Of a stretch of DNA of 64,000 nt, positions 12,901 through 20,700 are shown piece after piece; position 1 is the first letter of the stretch, and every line of letters starts with the position of its first letter. A program made the translations under genes and the position numbers. The stretch lies in NCBI GenBank assembly GCA_037893225.1, contig JAZGUH010000121.1:372001-436000 (forward strand), read 5' to 3'. The DNA comes from Hippasteria phrygiana. Taxonomy: Eukaryota > Echinodermata > Asteroidea > Valvatida > Goniasteridae. Under the pieces are notes generated by a model. The model had not been told where the DNA came from. It saw only the letters and a list, made by a program, of their open reading frames with translations, and searched no databases.

Positions 12901-15900
12901 CTAACATGCAAAGTAATTAACATTCACTGCTCCCAGCCCTGAAGGCTGAATTAAAATACAATACAATATTTTTAAAATAAACAAAATAAATGAATTTACT
13001 AAAAATTTAGATTTACATTACAAAAAAATAAGTTAAATGAAATTAATTTATAAACACAATCTAAAATATGTAAATCAATAAAATTCAAAGTGTGTAAACT
13101 CCAACTGGAATTTTTGTTGTGCTTTATGCCAGCAAGTCACCCAACAACACAAGACTAAAAAGCTACATGGTAAAGAGCTAACAACAGAGGCAGTAGGGTT
13201 GCTAACCATACCACTTAAACAGGTTGCTCAGGCCAATATCTATGTAGAGGATAACTGTTAACCCCTTGCGTACAGATGACGCCAAATGGCGCAAAAAAAA
13301 CAGTGGCACCAGGTCGGATGACGCCATTTGCCGCTATTTGTGCAGTTTCAATCCATTGTTGGATTATTGTGTATGTTACGCTTGACTGCACAAACACATT
13401 GTGGCCATTTCGCTTGGCTGCACAGGCCGCCCCGGCACCCCGACACCTCACTACGATAACCGTACTCAGGGGGTTAAAGACCGGTCACACTGGGCATGAT
13501 AACAATAATGAAAACGATGCGAATAAACTCTCTCTGTTGGCGGGTGGAACGCGCGCATATTACACGCGCGATAATTCCACTAATCAATGGCGTTTATTCT
13601 CACCTTTTTCATTATCATCGTCGTTATCATGGCCAGTGTGACCAGCCCTTTAAACAGCAGCTGGAGACATTATCCCAATTTTCAGACTTATACCAGTTTC
13701 ACACTATGCTCTTACCCGGGTAATTGCCGGGTTAACGAAAAATTTAACCCGGCAATTACCCGGGTAATGTGGAGCGTTCCCACTATACAATTCTCCGGGT
13801 TAGAAATTCTCCGGGTTAACTGCCCCAAAACCCCAAAACCTGGGTAATTTCTAACCCTGCTCACGAGGTGGGTTAACCCACCAATCTCGGGGTTAACGAC
13901 GACCTTGAGATGATTCTCCGGGTTACCATCAGTAGCGTTAATGCTCGCTGGGTTTTCTTCTACCCGGGTAGGTAGGTGGGTGCGCTTCGTGTTTTATCGG
14001 CCAGCTTTGCGAAGGCGTACATCCGGCCCGAGCGCAAGGTCATGTTTCACAGGGAAACCATGCATGCGCTTTGCATTGTTTCACCGCAGTGCGCGCAGTG
14101 CATTGTGTGGCAAGTTTCCAAATTCCAGTGCGTTGTTCCTCTTTTGGTAGTAATCATGGCAGATTTTATTATTGATACAGTCGGAAGTTTGATTGGTGCT
14201 AAAGACATAGGCCTGCGTGTACACATCGGCCGGAAAAATGAAAAGGCACACGTGATTTGGGTCAATCGCGTCAATGTAGAAAGGTCACGCAAAGCGCCCT
14301 CATGAGTCGTTATATTGACAGCTCGGTTACTTCCACCACGGTCTCGGTAAAATTTTCCTGTGTCCAAAGTCGAAGTGCGGACAGTGGTCACATTTGACCA
14401 TTTTTCATTTTACCATCGTCTCGGTAAAACCTTCCAAAAAAAGTCCAGTGCGGACACGGCTCTAGCCTACCTACTTCTGGCCTCTATACATGCTCTACTT
14501 GCATTACATAAACAGAGTACAGGGCACAAGGAGGCCACAAGCAGTTGGGCAACAGTCTGGGTGTGAAACTGTGTAATAACCACCTAGGGAGTTAGGATTA
14601 AATAATAAAAAAGATCAAAAGCGATAATGTGTTTCCCCTTATTCCCCCATCCTAAAACATTTCATAGTTTTAGAAATACTTTACCAATAGACCCCGGTAA
14701 GGTCTTATTTCAAAGCTCTTTAACTCCTTTAAATGATGGGCCAAAATACACATTTTTTAGCAGAAGTGCCTGGATTTGACATGGGGTGTTACATTTCATT
14801 GAAAGGTGAGCCCCTCAGACTGACTTCTACAGGCCTGATGTGGGTTTTAAACCATGATCAAATCTACCCTGAATGACAATTCAGCAAATAACTTATTTAT
14901 TTATTTATTTCAAATTGGGAAAAAAAACACTTATACTGTCTAACAGCAGGCAGAGGTTCTTAATCTAATAGCAAAGCCAGGGAACAACATGACAACACCT
15001 GTGATTCTGTACTGTGCATCCACCTGCAGTCTCCCACTTTAGATCCTGTGTACATGAGGTGTCTAGATAGGACACGTGAAACTGTAAAACAGAAAAGAGA
15101 TTGAGCAAGTCTTTTTCTAAGCATCAAAAGGCCATTATGAGTACCGATGTGAAAAGCACTGCCTGTAACAAACGTGAAAGAATACCATGGCAAAACAGTG
15201 TGCAAGTTTTGCAATTTCATTATCACTTGGTACCAAATACTGATTAGTTTAACAACGAACGTACATGTACTCTGCAATATTTCTTTACCCCATGGGACTG
15301 AGAATGATAGATTGGTGTTTCCGGACAGTCCACATTTACCTAAATTTCTTTTTAAAATTTGCCTTTATTTTCACTTTATTTTCACTTTATTTTCACTTTC
15401 ATTAGATTTGTGCAGGATGTACAAAGCTCACAACAACAAACACAATTTGGGGCAAACTTATTTTCCAGGCCACTTGATTCAATCATAAAACCAGAAGTCG
15501 GAGATTAAATGTGCAATGTTCTGTTATATTAAAAAGAAAGTTAAGATAAATAACATGCAATCTTACCAGTGTGTTGGTACCAATGAATCCAGCCTCGTCG
15601 GACCACGGCACAATGATTCTGCATTAAACATGGAAATTGACATGGGTTGAAACAGTAGAACTAGAAGTACGATAGTTACGAGCAACTTCTAAACACTTTG
15701 CAGGGGACGAAGTTTAGACCTGGTAAAAGATGCCTAGTGGTGCATCCAGAATTTGACTTTAGGGCTGTGCTCACCAATTTTTTTTTTTAATTCGTCAAAC
15801 AATCCACAAGGGAAACTGACTAGGTAAATTTGAATACATTTTCAAAGTGAACAAAGAAACTGGCAGGAGCGGGATTCAAACCTGCGACCTCCGGGTTACC

Positions 15901-17525
15901 GTACCGGCGCTCTACCAACTGAGCCATCTTGCCCTATGTTGGCGGTCTCCCAAATTGTCAGTATCTTTGTTCGGGTGGGCGCTAGTCAGAAGTCATAAAC
16001 CCAGAATGCCGTACACCCAATTTATTTTTAAATTGTTTTCTGGCATTTTCCAGAATGGGGTTGATTTTTTCAAAAGGTTGCCCGGGGAGGGGGGGGGGGG
16101 TTACCATATAGGCCTCTTCTGGTGTATAATCCTTGTAGCATGCCCCGCCCACGTTGGTGCACCAATGAGGATGCCAGTCATTAATTGTCTGCTGATGCAT
16201 TCTATTCAGACATATTTGTAAAGGTTATTCAAATCGCCACTGCATGACCACTGAAAAAAATGGAATAATTTCTCCCCTTTTCCAAAAAAAGATAACATTT
16301 ATCCTGAAAATCAGGATAAGCATCCCCCTTGAAAATCCGGCGATTGTAGAGTTAGGACACCCCCATTTTGTTATTCTTATAAAAAAGTTTTGTAGCTCCA
16401 AAGTTTGGAACCTCAGACAACGTTCTTTCAATTCCATTTTATACTGACTCTATTTTTTTCCAAATTTTGAAGAGTATTTTGGGAGAAAGCACAACTTTCT
16501 TTATACCTAGCTGGTTTTCCAGTGGAAATAATGTAAATCGACACTCACATTGCCACAAGATGCACTCCTCAACCTCCCCCCCCCCCCCCCCCATGCTATT
16601 CTGGACAATCTGAAAGTGGCTTGTAAATAAAACTTTAATCAACCAATCAGCGATTGTCTATCAAACCAGCTCGGGCACTGTCGGTATGTTTGGTTTAGTT
16701 TCTGTGTGTTTGTTGCCCATAATTTCCCCCAAAAATCTAAACCTATCTCTTTCCACAAAATTACTCCAGTAGATATTCAACTTGGTGTCATAGCCATCTA
16801 CCAAGGTGAATCAAAAAGGTAAAAATTGTGGATTTTACTTAATATTTTAATGCTTTATATTTTACTTTACTCAATATTTTGCGATGATACAGGCAGGAAA
16901 AGTCACTCTGTGTGCTTGGAATCATCTAAATAGTTCGCTAAGATATCATGTTGAATATGAGCAAGCTTAATTTTGTGGAAAGAGGGTAGTCCGAGTAACT
17001 TGGACCCTTTATCGCCTTTTTTAAACATCGCCAGATCATGTCCAAATGTTAAAAAAGGCGATAAAGGGTCCAAGTTACTCGGACTAGAAAGAGGGCAGGG
17101 TTTTGATTTATGAGGGAAATTATGGGGTAAAACGGCAACGTCTCTGACTGCAAAAAAAGGTAGGAAAGTCACATTTTCTTTGAAAGTGCGTTTCAAAATT
17201 TTAAATAACATGAGTTAATGATCTGAAGAAAAAAAGACTGCTTTAGCCTGCAAAAGTCACTTTGGTACTGTAAACTCATCTGCAAAAGTCAGTTTTAAAC
17301 GGAACTCGTAAAAATAATAGAGGTGTCCTAAAGGTAATGATTACCAAAAATCTTTCCAACATACAATAAAAAACAATGAATTTTCCATCCAGTTATAAAA
17401 TTTGCCACAAAACAATAACTTAATTTCCTCCATGATAAAACCAACCACCAGTGTCATACCTCCACACACACGGTGTGGCCAATGACTGACCGCACTGGCA
17501 TGTCTGCAGCAATTTTATCAGGCAT
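823..17525 (-). CDS. unidentified multi-exon gene (model, partial)
   Basis: I do not recognise this protein. The best-supported chain is 6733-6638, 5607-5467, 3957-3885 and 2910-2853: phases 2-2-2-0 agree and one frame stays open across four introns, with products given in the exon entries. A second chain, 12874-12793, 11231-11182 and 9375-9255, is also phase-consistent. Weaker members are 17525-17460 (possible start exon, MPDKIAADM), 15618-15567, 15045-15024, 7183-7094 and 910-823. Several short exons are open in two frames, so the N-terminus is unresolved. Alternating hydrophobic/polar stretches suggest beta-strand domains. NMS, NLT and NAT sequons would allow glycosylation if the protein is secreted or membrane-bound. 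The gene would run leftward out of the window. Transcript data are needed to fix the ends. Confidence 0.5.
2041..2488. mobile_element. hairpin-plus-TIR element, family 3
   Basis: A left hairpin (2045-2125) has arms beginning TTATCCCAC and a GAG/CGC/GAG loop zone. An inverted-repeat pair follows: TTATCTTCAAGCAAACTTGA at 2130-2149 and its exact complement at 2469-2488. A CCAATCAGG motif (2451) sits beside the right repeat. The same plan recurs at 39.0-40.7, 52.4 and 61.1 kb with unrelated repeat sequences. Confidence 0.6.
2500..2760. repeat. dispersed repeat, pair with 42.37-42.62 kb
   Basis: The block containing GACCCCTTGTTTTGAGAAA, a run near TTTGTGAACTTCA-like sequence and CTCAGAAAGCCAT recurs in the same order at about 42370-42620. 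Family unknown. Confidence 0.5.
2853..2910 (-). CDS. exon of the unidentified gene
   Basis: 58 bases between acceptor TTACTCCAG and donor TTACTG|GTAAGT, entry phase 0, exit 1. The product is IDSMVFGLYRTLDNLTQVT. Confidence 0.6.
3885..3957 (-). CDS. exon of the unidentified gene
   Basis: 73 bases between acceptor TCTTCCTTTTTAG and donor TTGCAG|GTAGGT, entry phase 2, exit 0. The product is GSLLLTWDEFLTSKNMSLPI, then HLLQ. Its first base completes the lysine codon left by the exon at 5607. Confidence 0.65.
5467..5607 (-). CDS. exon of the unidentified gene
   Basis: 141 bases between acceptor CTTGTTTGTCCACAG and donor ATCAAA|GTGAGT, entry and exit phase 2. The product is DTTLLLTNHWLPVTMEEETT, then QLHYAPGHPTRLVQDPCASR and VAVLLS. 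It joins both neighbours in frame. Confidence 0.65.
5808..6296. mobile_element. palindromic MITE (TTAAAGGTAGT ends) with a nested hairpin
   Basis: Ends TTAAAGGTAGTGTACAC and GTGTACACTACCTTTAA-like complement form terminal inverted repeats. Internal blocks (TTACTAGACTGTAAGTTAA, ATCATCCTTTGAAATGATGG, ACTAACCCCCAAATC) recur in copies at 51642-52032 and 54851-55335. A second palindrome at 6012-6125 (arms starting TAGCCTTTAGTCAAGG) is found only in this copy. Confidence 0.7.
6297..6427. mobile_element. short MITE abutting the previous element
   Basis: Ends AATCGGGGACCT and AGGTCCCCGATT are inverted repeats enclosing about 130 bp. Related sequence occurs at about 22320-22600 in LRRC73 intron 1. 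Confidence 0.55.
6638..6733 (-). CDS. exon of the unidentified gene
   Basis: 96 bases between acceptor TTTCTTTCATCAG and donor ATAGG|GTATGT, entry and exit phase 2. The other two frames contain stops. The product is YWELYIRFPVYTELELKIVG, then RPEITVYNCFI, which has a beta-strand look. Confidence 0.6.
7094..7183 (-). CDS. possible exon of the unidentified gene
   Basis: 90 bases after acceptor AATTTCCACAG. The frame KGQRPTVQQAHPTNQQQLHV, then ENTTFNQALG, exits in phase 2 as the next exon requires, but the donor GG|GTCAGT is poor and a second frame (KANDQPFNRLILQTNNSSM) is also open. Confidence 0.3.
7990..9210. repeat. degenerate tandem array of AGTCTGCAAGTG-like units
   Basis: About 1.2 kb of imperfect 10-20 bp units around GTCTGCMAGTGAG with frequent TGCCAGTCTGCAAGTGAGTC phrases. 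It ends about 45 bp before the exon at 9255-9375, within the unidentified gene. The open frames crossing it are repeat-driven. Confidence 0.8.
9255..9375 (-). CDS. exon of the unidentified gene
   Basis: 121 bases after acceptor GTTTTGCAG to donor CATCACAG|GTACAC. The single open frame gives WSDRDTSYGQLTVEILRVWI, then VDWTKAGDDERNANATTPSQ. The exon sits directly beside the AGTCTGC-type repeat array. Confidence 0.55.
9486..9671. mobile_element. MITE with AACCCCTTG ends
   Basis: Terminal inverted repeats TTTAACCCCTTG and CAAGGGTTAAA, with internal CACAAGAGGCTTGTGCAGCC and CAACAATGGATTGAAAATGC. The same family occurs at 13258-13477 and about 55350-55500, with fragments near 4060-4260, 54100-54200 and 58860-58950. 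Confidence 0.6.
9790..10200. repeat. dispersed repeat, second copy at 56.8-57.1 kb
   Basis: Blocks TTTCCGAACCAAACTGG, CCCCAAAATGATTT, TTTTCAAGGGATGGTCGT and TAGCCCAATTGGGCG-like sequence are shared in order with 56830-57075. The outer parts of this copy are partly self-complementary (AAGCATTCGCCCTAAATT against AATTTTAGGACGAATGCTT), so it is probably a MITE. Confidence 0.6.
10260..10470. repeat. dispersed repeat with a CCAGATCTAAATAGA core
   Basis: The core GGGTCCAGATCTAAATAG, AGATAAATCTTCAATGGATACC-like sequence and ACCCAGGCGGGGTAACGTCC recur at about 27470-27640, 48440-48620 and 49290-49440. A poly-C run follows here. The hexamer array at 50014 begins inside a member of this family. Confidence 0.65.
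10569..11065. mobile_element. hAT-like non-autonomous element rich in GACTCC
   Basis: Ends TAGGCTTGGACGACTCC and GAGTTGGCCAAGCCTA resemble hAT termini. Flanks GTCTGCCC and CTCTGCAG agree at only five of eight bases, so the duplication is weak. A piece of the AACTCGACGTTTCGAACAG repeat is nested inside. Confidence 0.55.
11182..11231 (-). CDS. exon of the unidentified gene
   Basis: 50 bases after acceptor TTTTTTTTTCTACAG to TTACAG|GTGGTA (weak donor). Only one of three frames stays open through this and the next exon: VPVGKTVIVRNNPLCY, exit phase 2, completing R with the first base of the exon at 9375. Confidence 0.5.
11589..12066. mobile_element. hAT-like element with perfect 8-bp target duplication
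   Basis: Ends TAGGGCTGTTCATTTTCGAA and TATTCGGGACAGCCCTA, flanked by ATCTTCAG at 11581-11588 and 12067-12074. Internal sequence is AT-rich with repeated TATTCGAA. No transposase is coded. Confidence 0.8.
12366..12655 (+). mobile_element. tRNA-derived SINE (family B)
   Basis: The head carries pol III box A-like TGGCCTAGTGATTT and box B-like GGGTTCGAGCCC about 50 bp apart, followed by a body and an A-rich end (AAAAAAAAG). The head cannot fold as a good tRNA, so it is a SINE rather than a tRNA gene. Confidence 0.6.
12793..12874 (-). CDS. exon of the unidentified gene
   Basis: 82 bases after a strong pyrimidine-rich acceptor (TTTTTTTGTCCACTGTGCAG) to donor CACTGT|GTAAGT. Entry phase 2, exit 0, frame SLDTSVICRHPGYHMITPS, then IQQSCSHC. 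Exit phase fits the next exon at 11231. Confidence 0.45.
13258..13477. mobile_element. MITE with TTAACCCCTTG ends
   Basis: Ends TTAACCCCTTGCGTAC and GTACTCAGGGGGTTAA enclose internal inverted blocks GATGACGCCA...TGACGCCA. Same family as 9486-9671. It abuts the next palindromic element. Confidence 0.6.
13478..13654. mobile_element. palindromic MITE with GTCACACTGG ends
   Basis: Arms run from GGTCACACTGGGCATGATAA and return as TTATCATGGCCAGTGTGACC. A second copy lies at 48261-48439 (ATCACACTGGACACGATAAC, returning as GTGGCCAGTGTGA). Both contain ATAAACnCCATTGATTGGTGGAA-like internal arms with CGCGCG stretches. Confidence 0.75.
13712..13767. repeat. perfect 24-bp-arm palindrome
   Basis: Arms 13712-13735 and 13744-13767 (TTACCCGGGTAATTGCCGGG and four more bases) are exact complements separated by CGAAAAAT. 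More CCGGGTTA fragments follow to about 13930, suggesting a larger decayed foldback element. Confidence 0.75.
15567..15618 (-). CDS. possible exon of the unidentified gene
   Basis: 52 bases between acceptor TTAATGCAG and donor ACACTG|GTAAGA. Two frames read well: NHCAVVRRGWIHWYQHT (entry phase 0) and IIVPWSDEAGFIGTNTL (entry phase 2). Each is compatible with one reading of the exon at 17460-17525. Confidence 0.35.
15838..16012 (-). mobile_element. tRNA-derived SINE (family A)
   Basis: On the minus strand it has box A GATGGCTCAGTTGGTAGAGC and box B GCAGGTTCGAATCCC-type sequence, then CCTGCCAGTTTCTTTGTTCA. The upstream part includes GGGAGACCGCCAACATAGGG. Other copies are at 21026-21146, 25656-25956, 41280-41487 and 41498-41607, with decayed ones near 55740 and 57260. 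Anticodon-loop U33 is missing, so it is not a working tRNA. Confidence 0.75.
16987..17086. mobile_element. 100-bp perfect hairpin insertion with 9-bp target duplication
   Basis: Arms 16987-17024 and 17049-17086 (38 bp, starting TAGTCCGAGTAACTTGGACC) are exact complements around a 24-bp loop. GAAAGAGGG flanks it directly at 16978-16986 and 17087-17095. It has no coding capacity. The perfect arms suggest a recent insertion. A 9-bp duplication is unlike hAT (8) or mariner (TA). Confidence 0.8.
17460..17525 (-). CDS. possible first coding exon of the unidentified gene
   Basis: An ATG at 17525 gives 22 codons (MPDKIAADMPVRSVIGHTVC, then VE) to donor GTGGAG|GTATGA. A TAA lies in frame upstream, so the ATG would be the start. 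A second frame across the same bases is also open (MDFNLFVWTKLLTCLIKLL and on), resembling a hydrophobic leader, and leaves phase 2. I cannot decide between them. Confidence 0.35.
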
Positions 17526-18377
17526 GTCAGGAGTTTCGTCCACACGAATAAATTAAAATCCATTATATCTGTGAGAATCCTTTGTTTAGATCTCACCAGG
17601 CTGAGAATTACAACACACGAAACAACGAGCAATTTTTTGCACGTGAGACTTTCTTGTGATAGGACTTGCTTTCATACCACTTTTGGCTGACGCGCGCGCG
17701 GTGTATTGCAATAGCGCCACCAGGTGGCGTAGAAGGGAAATGTCAGTTTTTTTGTTTTTTTATTCAAGTGAATTTTGTTATGGGTATCTCCCAACACAAG
17801 ATCAAAAGGCCACTCAAGGTGTGGGCTACAAAAGACAAGAAATCACAGAAATCACAGCGATAGAAGGTATTATAGGTGGAATGGAAGCAAGTTACAGGTA
17901 TTGAAGGAGTTCCAATGTAAGGTATGCAGGAACGGTTCGTCGGTTCCCTTCTCGTTTCAGATTAATTATTTCCCTTTCTACTTTTTCTACATCATAATTT
18001 GCACATGCATTGCCGAATAAGGCCCAAATATAATAGAATTGGGTCATTCAACGCTTGGCAAAAAAGGAGCAAAAATCAGAAGCATCTTAAGCCTATAGTA
18101 TATAGAGGGGCAAAAACGACAGTGATGACTTCGGTCGCGATGATGTCCATTCTTCAAAAGTAAGTTGGATACAAATTGATTTTGATGTATAGAAACTAGG
18201 GACAGATTGTACCTCTATACAGCACGCTATACAAAACTATTTTCCCCCACAGTGCGGTGACGGACAGTTATTTTTGGTCCTTAAACCAGGGATTCCTTAA
18301 AACGCATGTCACACTGCAGCTCGCAAGCCTAGAAATGGAGAGAAAAGTAAAGAGAGTTTGCGGTATCACCATGTGAT

Positions 18378-18480
18378 CTCTTTTGAGTTGTGTTATGTGT
18401 GGTTCTGAGAAGAACCGGTTTGTTTTAACTCGACGTTTCGAACAGCATGCTCTGTTCGTCACGTCTCCTGATGACGAACT
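18378..18480. repeat. dispersed repeat AACTCGACGTTTCGAACAG
   Basis: A block running from TGTGTGGTTCTGAGAAGAAC through AACTCGACGTTTCGAACAGC to CTCCTGATGACGAACT. The same sequence occurs inside the element at 10569-11065, and a fragment near 12310-12350. Confidence 0.6.
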
Positions 18481-18574
18481 TAAGTCCCATTTATGGAGAG
18501 AAGACAAGATTGTTTTTTCATTTCTAGAGGTGGACGACCAAATCTAAGAACAATATTTTTTGGGGAACTCATGG

Positions 18575-18660
18575 AATCACGCAGGGACTGAAAACCCAAT
18601 CACCGGGCGTCGAACCCGGGTCACAGAGGTTGAGGGCGAGGAAATTACAGGCGGCCACCC
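18575..18660 (-). mobile_element. tRNA-derived SINE fragment (family D)
   Basis: The minus strand has TGACCCGGGTTCGACGCCCG (box B) followed by GGTGATTGGGTTTTCAGTCC. The same body follows a tRNA-like head at 58265-58450. A long poly-C run adjoins at 18659. Confidence 0.5.
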
Positions 18661-19290
18661 CCCCCCCCCCCCCCCCCCCGGCCCAGGACAACCACCCCCA
18701 CCACTCCCTAGATGAACTTGACTCATTTCAGCCGATTGGATGGCGTTATACGCCCCGAGTACTGGCGTACTTTGCATGTTTGCCATCAACTGGAATCTGA
18801 TATCGAACATCGGTTTAATTAACGAACTTTCTTGCCAGTGTTGCCTTCTGAGGAAAAAATCTACTCGATCAATGAAAACGGAAGAAAGAACTACAGGGCG
18901 ACCATTGTGCGGTGTTTACCTGACGCATTTCCTTGTCGACAACTTTGCTCCCATTCATGTGTACAATGGCTGATGTGCAATGCTGTTATCCATTAACTAA
19001 TTTTGCACCTCTGTATTTGACCCCGTGCATAGGTCTATAACTTGGAAATAGATTCATGAAATTCACGAGGGAATTAGTGTGCGTGCGTCCAGTTACTTTG
19101 GTTTCCATTCGTACCCTTATAATTAATTCACAGCAAAACACCATTATGGAAAATTATCTCTGAGAGCTTGTGCCAATTAACACATATTGACAGTCCAATA
19201 AATTTATTAAATTACTGTTTAATCGATATTATTATTTCGTGTGTTAAGAATTTAGCGTTTATTATGCTTTGCAAGTCAATTACCAGGCAC

Positions 19291-19332
19291 AGGGGGTGGG
19301 GTGGGGTGGGGTTGGTAGGGTGGGGTGGGGTG
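19291..19332 (+). repeat. G-rich tract with quadruplex potential
   Basis: At least seven runs of three or more G separated by one to three bases (AGGGGGTGGGGTGGGGTGGG and on). A partly complementary C-rich stretch follows at about 19365-19395. Confidence 0.7.
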
Positions 19333-20428
19333 GTGTTAAGTAGGCGTTGGGGTATAGCAAGCCACCCCGACCCAACCCCCACTCCACTCTGGGGGAACAC
19401 CTTTTTAGCAATGTTAAATTTTTAACTTCGAAATTGCCAACATTAAAGTTTGAAAGCACCCGAAAATCTCTCAAAATGTCTGTCACAGCATTTCGCACTT
19501 AATTGACCAAAGATCGGGCACTCATAAAAAAATAGGTTACCACCCCACCCCACGCACTAAAAAAGACTAGCCAATCCACGCCAACATTTCGATCAGAATC
19601 ATGCCTGAGTAGTCTACAGTATGTAATACACGTTCGGCTCGTCGAACGAGCGATGCTCAGACTACCCCTACGCTAATTCATTAGAAAGCTCGCATCCATC
19701 CGCAAGGATCAATAAAGACGCTTGTTGACTCCATCCATCGCAGTAGTGGCACGGTGTGCACGTGACAAACTGAAATCGACAAGCGCGCGTATCCTAGCTT
19801 GCTCGTGGAGGTTGCTGGACCCAGGCTAAAACCGCTGAGCAACAATGAATGTCATGCCTGGTATAGGCGTATTGACTTTGTGCGCTGACTGGCGAGCACG
19901 CACCAACATAACTAGCTATTTTGGGCACGGTGGAACACACGGGAGTAGGGATTATGCCATGAAATGAACATCTATCTGGGGTCAGGCAAAAAAAGAGACA
20001 TCTTTGTCTGCTATACCGATTGTGTACGTTTTAGTTCCATGTATCATCGAGTTAGATATGATTAAACATCGCGACTGTTGGTAGTCTGACAATCATCTCA
20101 AGGCATCGTAGCTCTATTATTTACCATACTTTGAAATTGCACTTTGACGTCAATTACATGTCAGTCAGCTTTCATCGTCACGCCGACGCGCTCACCGAGT
20201 GATTAATCGAATTACTGACTTATATTCTCGAACACAGTGTCTATCAACTGATTTCCGAGGTATCTTCATTCCCGTTGTTGACAGTATTGCAGACGCGTGT
20301 TTTAGGCTAATTGCATCTTATTCTTTACTGACGCTATCGATCAATACATCAGATACAACAGAAGGAGGCAGAAGCCTCCAGTTCTGCTGGTCCTCGTTTC
20401 GAGTAGAACATCAACCTCAATATTCACC

Positions 20429-20700
20429 ATGTTGCTGGGTACGATACAGATGACAGACGAGAACCTCTCCTCGGCCGATGCCCGGGACATTAGCGAGTCT
20501 CTACGGCGTGACTCCACCAAGCTTCTCTCGCTGCGGGGATGCCGTATGACGGACAGGCACTACCAACGGATGGTGGCCGCTGTGGCCGAGTGTAAGTCCA
20601 TCTCGCAGCTCAACCTCAACCTGGGCGTGGTGTGCAGCCGGGAGAGGATCAGACGTCTAGCCTCGGCACTCAGCACCAATAAGTCTCTCACGGGACTGTT
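20429..20700 (+). CDS. LRRC73: LRRC73 coding exon 1
   Basis: 272 coding bases from the ATG to donor TGTT|GTAAGT, exit phase 2. It encodes residues 1-90 and two bases of F91, including RDISESLRRD, LLSLRGCR and QLNLNLGVV. An in-frame TAA lies just past the donor, which confirms the exon ends here. The codons are GC-rich compared with the surrounding introns. Confidence 0.95.

Larger units (their letters stand above)
17660..20428. other. intergenic interval before LRRC73
   Basis: It lies between the possible 5' end of the unidentified minus-strand gene and the LRRC73 start. It holds the SINE fragment and repeat listed separately and a G-rich tract. From about 19600 CpG-containing sequence becomes more frequent and would be a reasonable place for the LRRC73 promoter and 5' UTR, but no TATA box or initiator stands out. 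Confidence 0.35.

Noticed and set aside
14148..14305. Possible exon starting MADFIIDTVGSLIGAKDIG
   Set aside because: It has a good ATG context but no donor near the end of the convincing part and no supporting neighbour.
15843..15930. tRNA gene on the minus strand (also near 21060, 41300, 41520)
   Set aside because: Box A and box B are present, but the acceptor stem does not pair, U33 is missing and the sequence recurs with the same flanks. It is a SINE.
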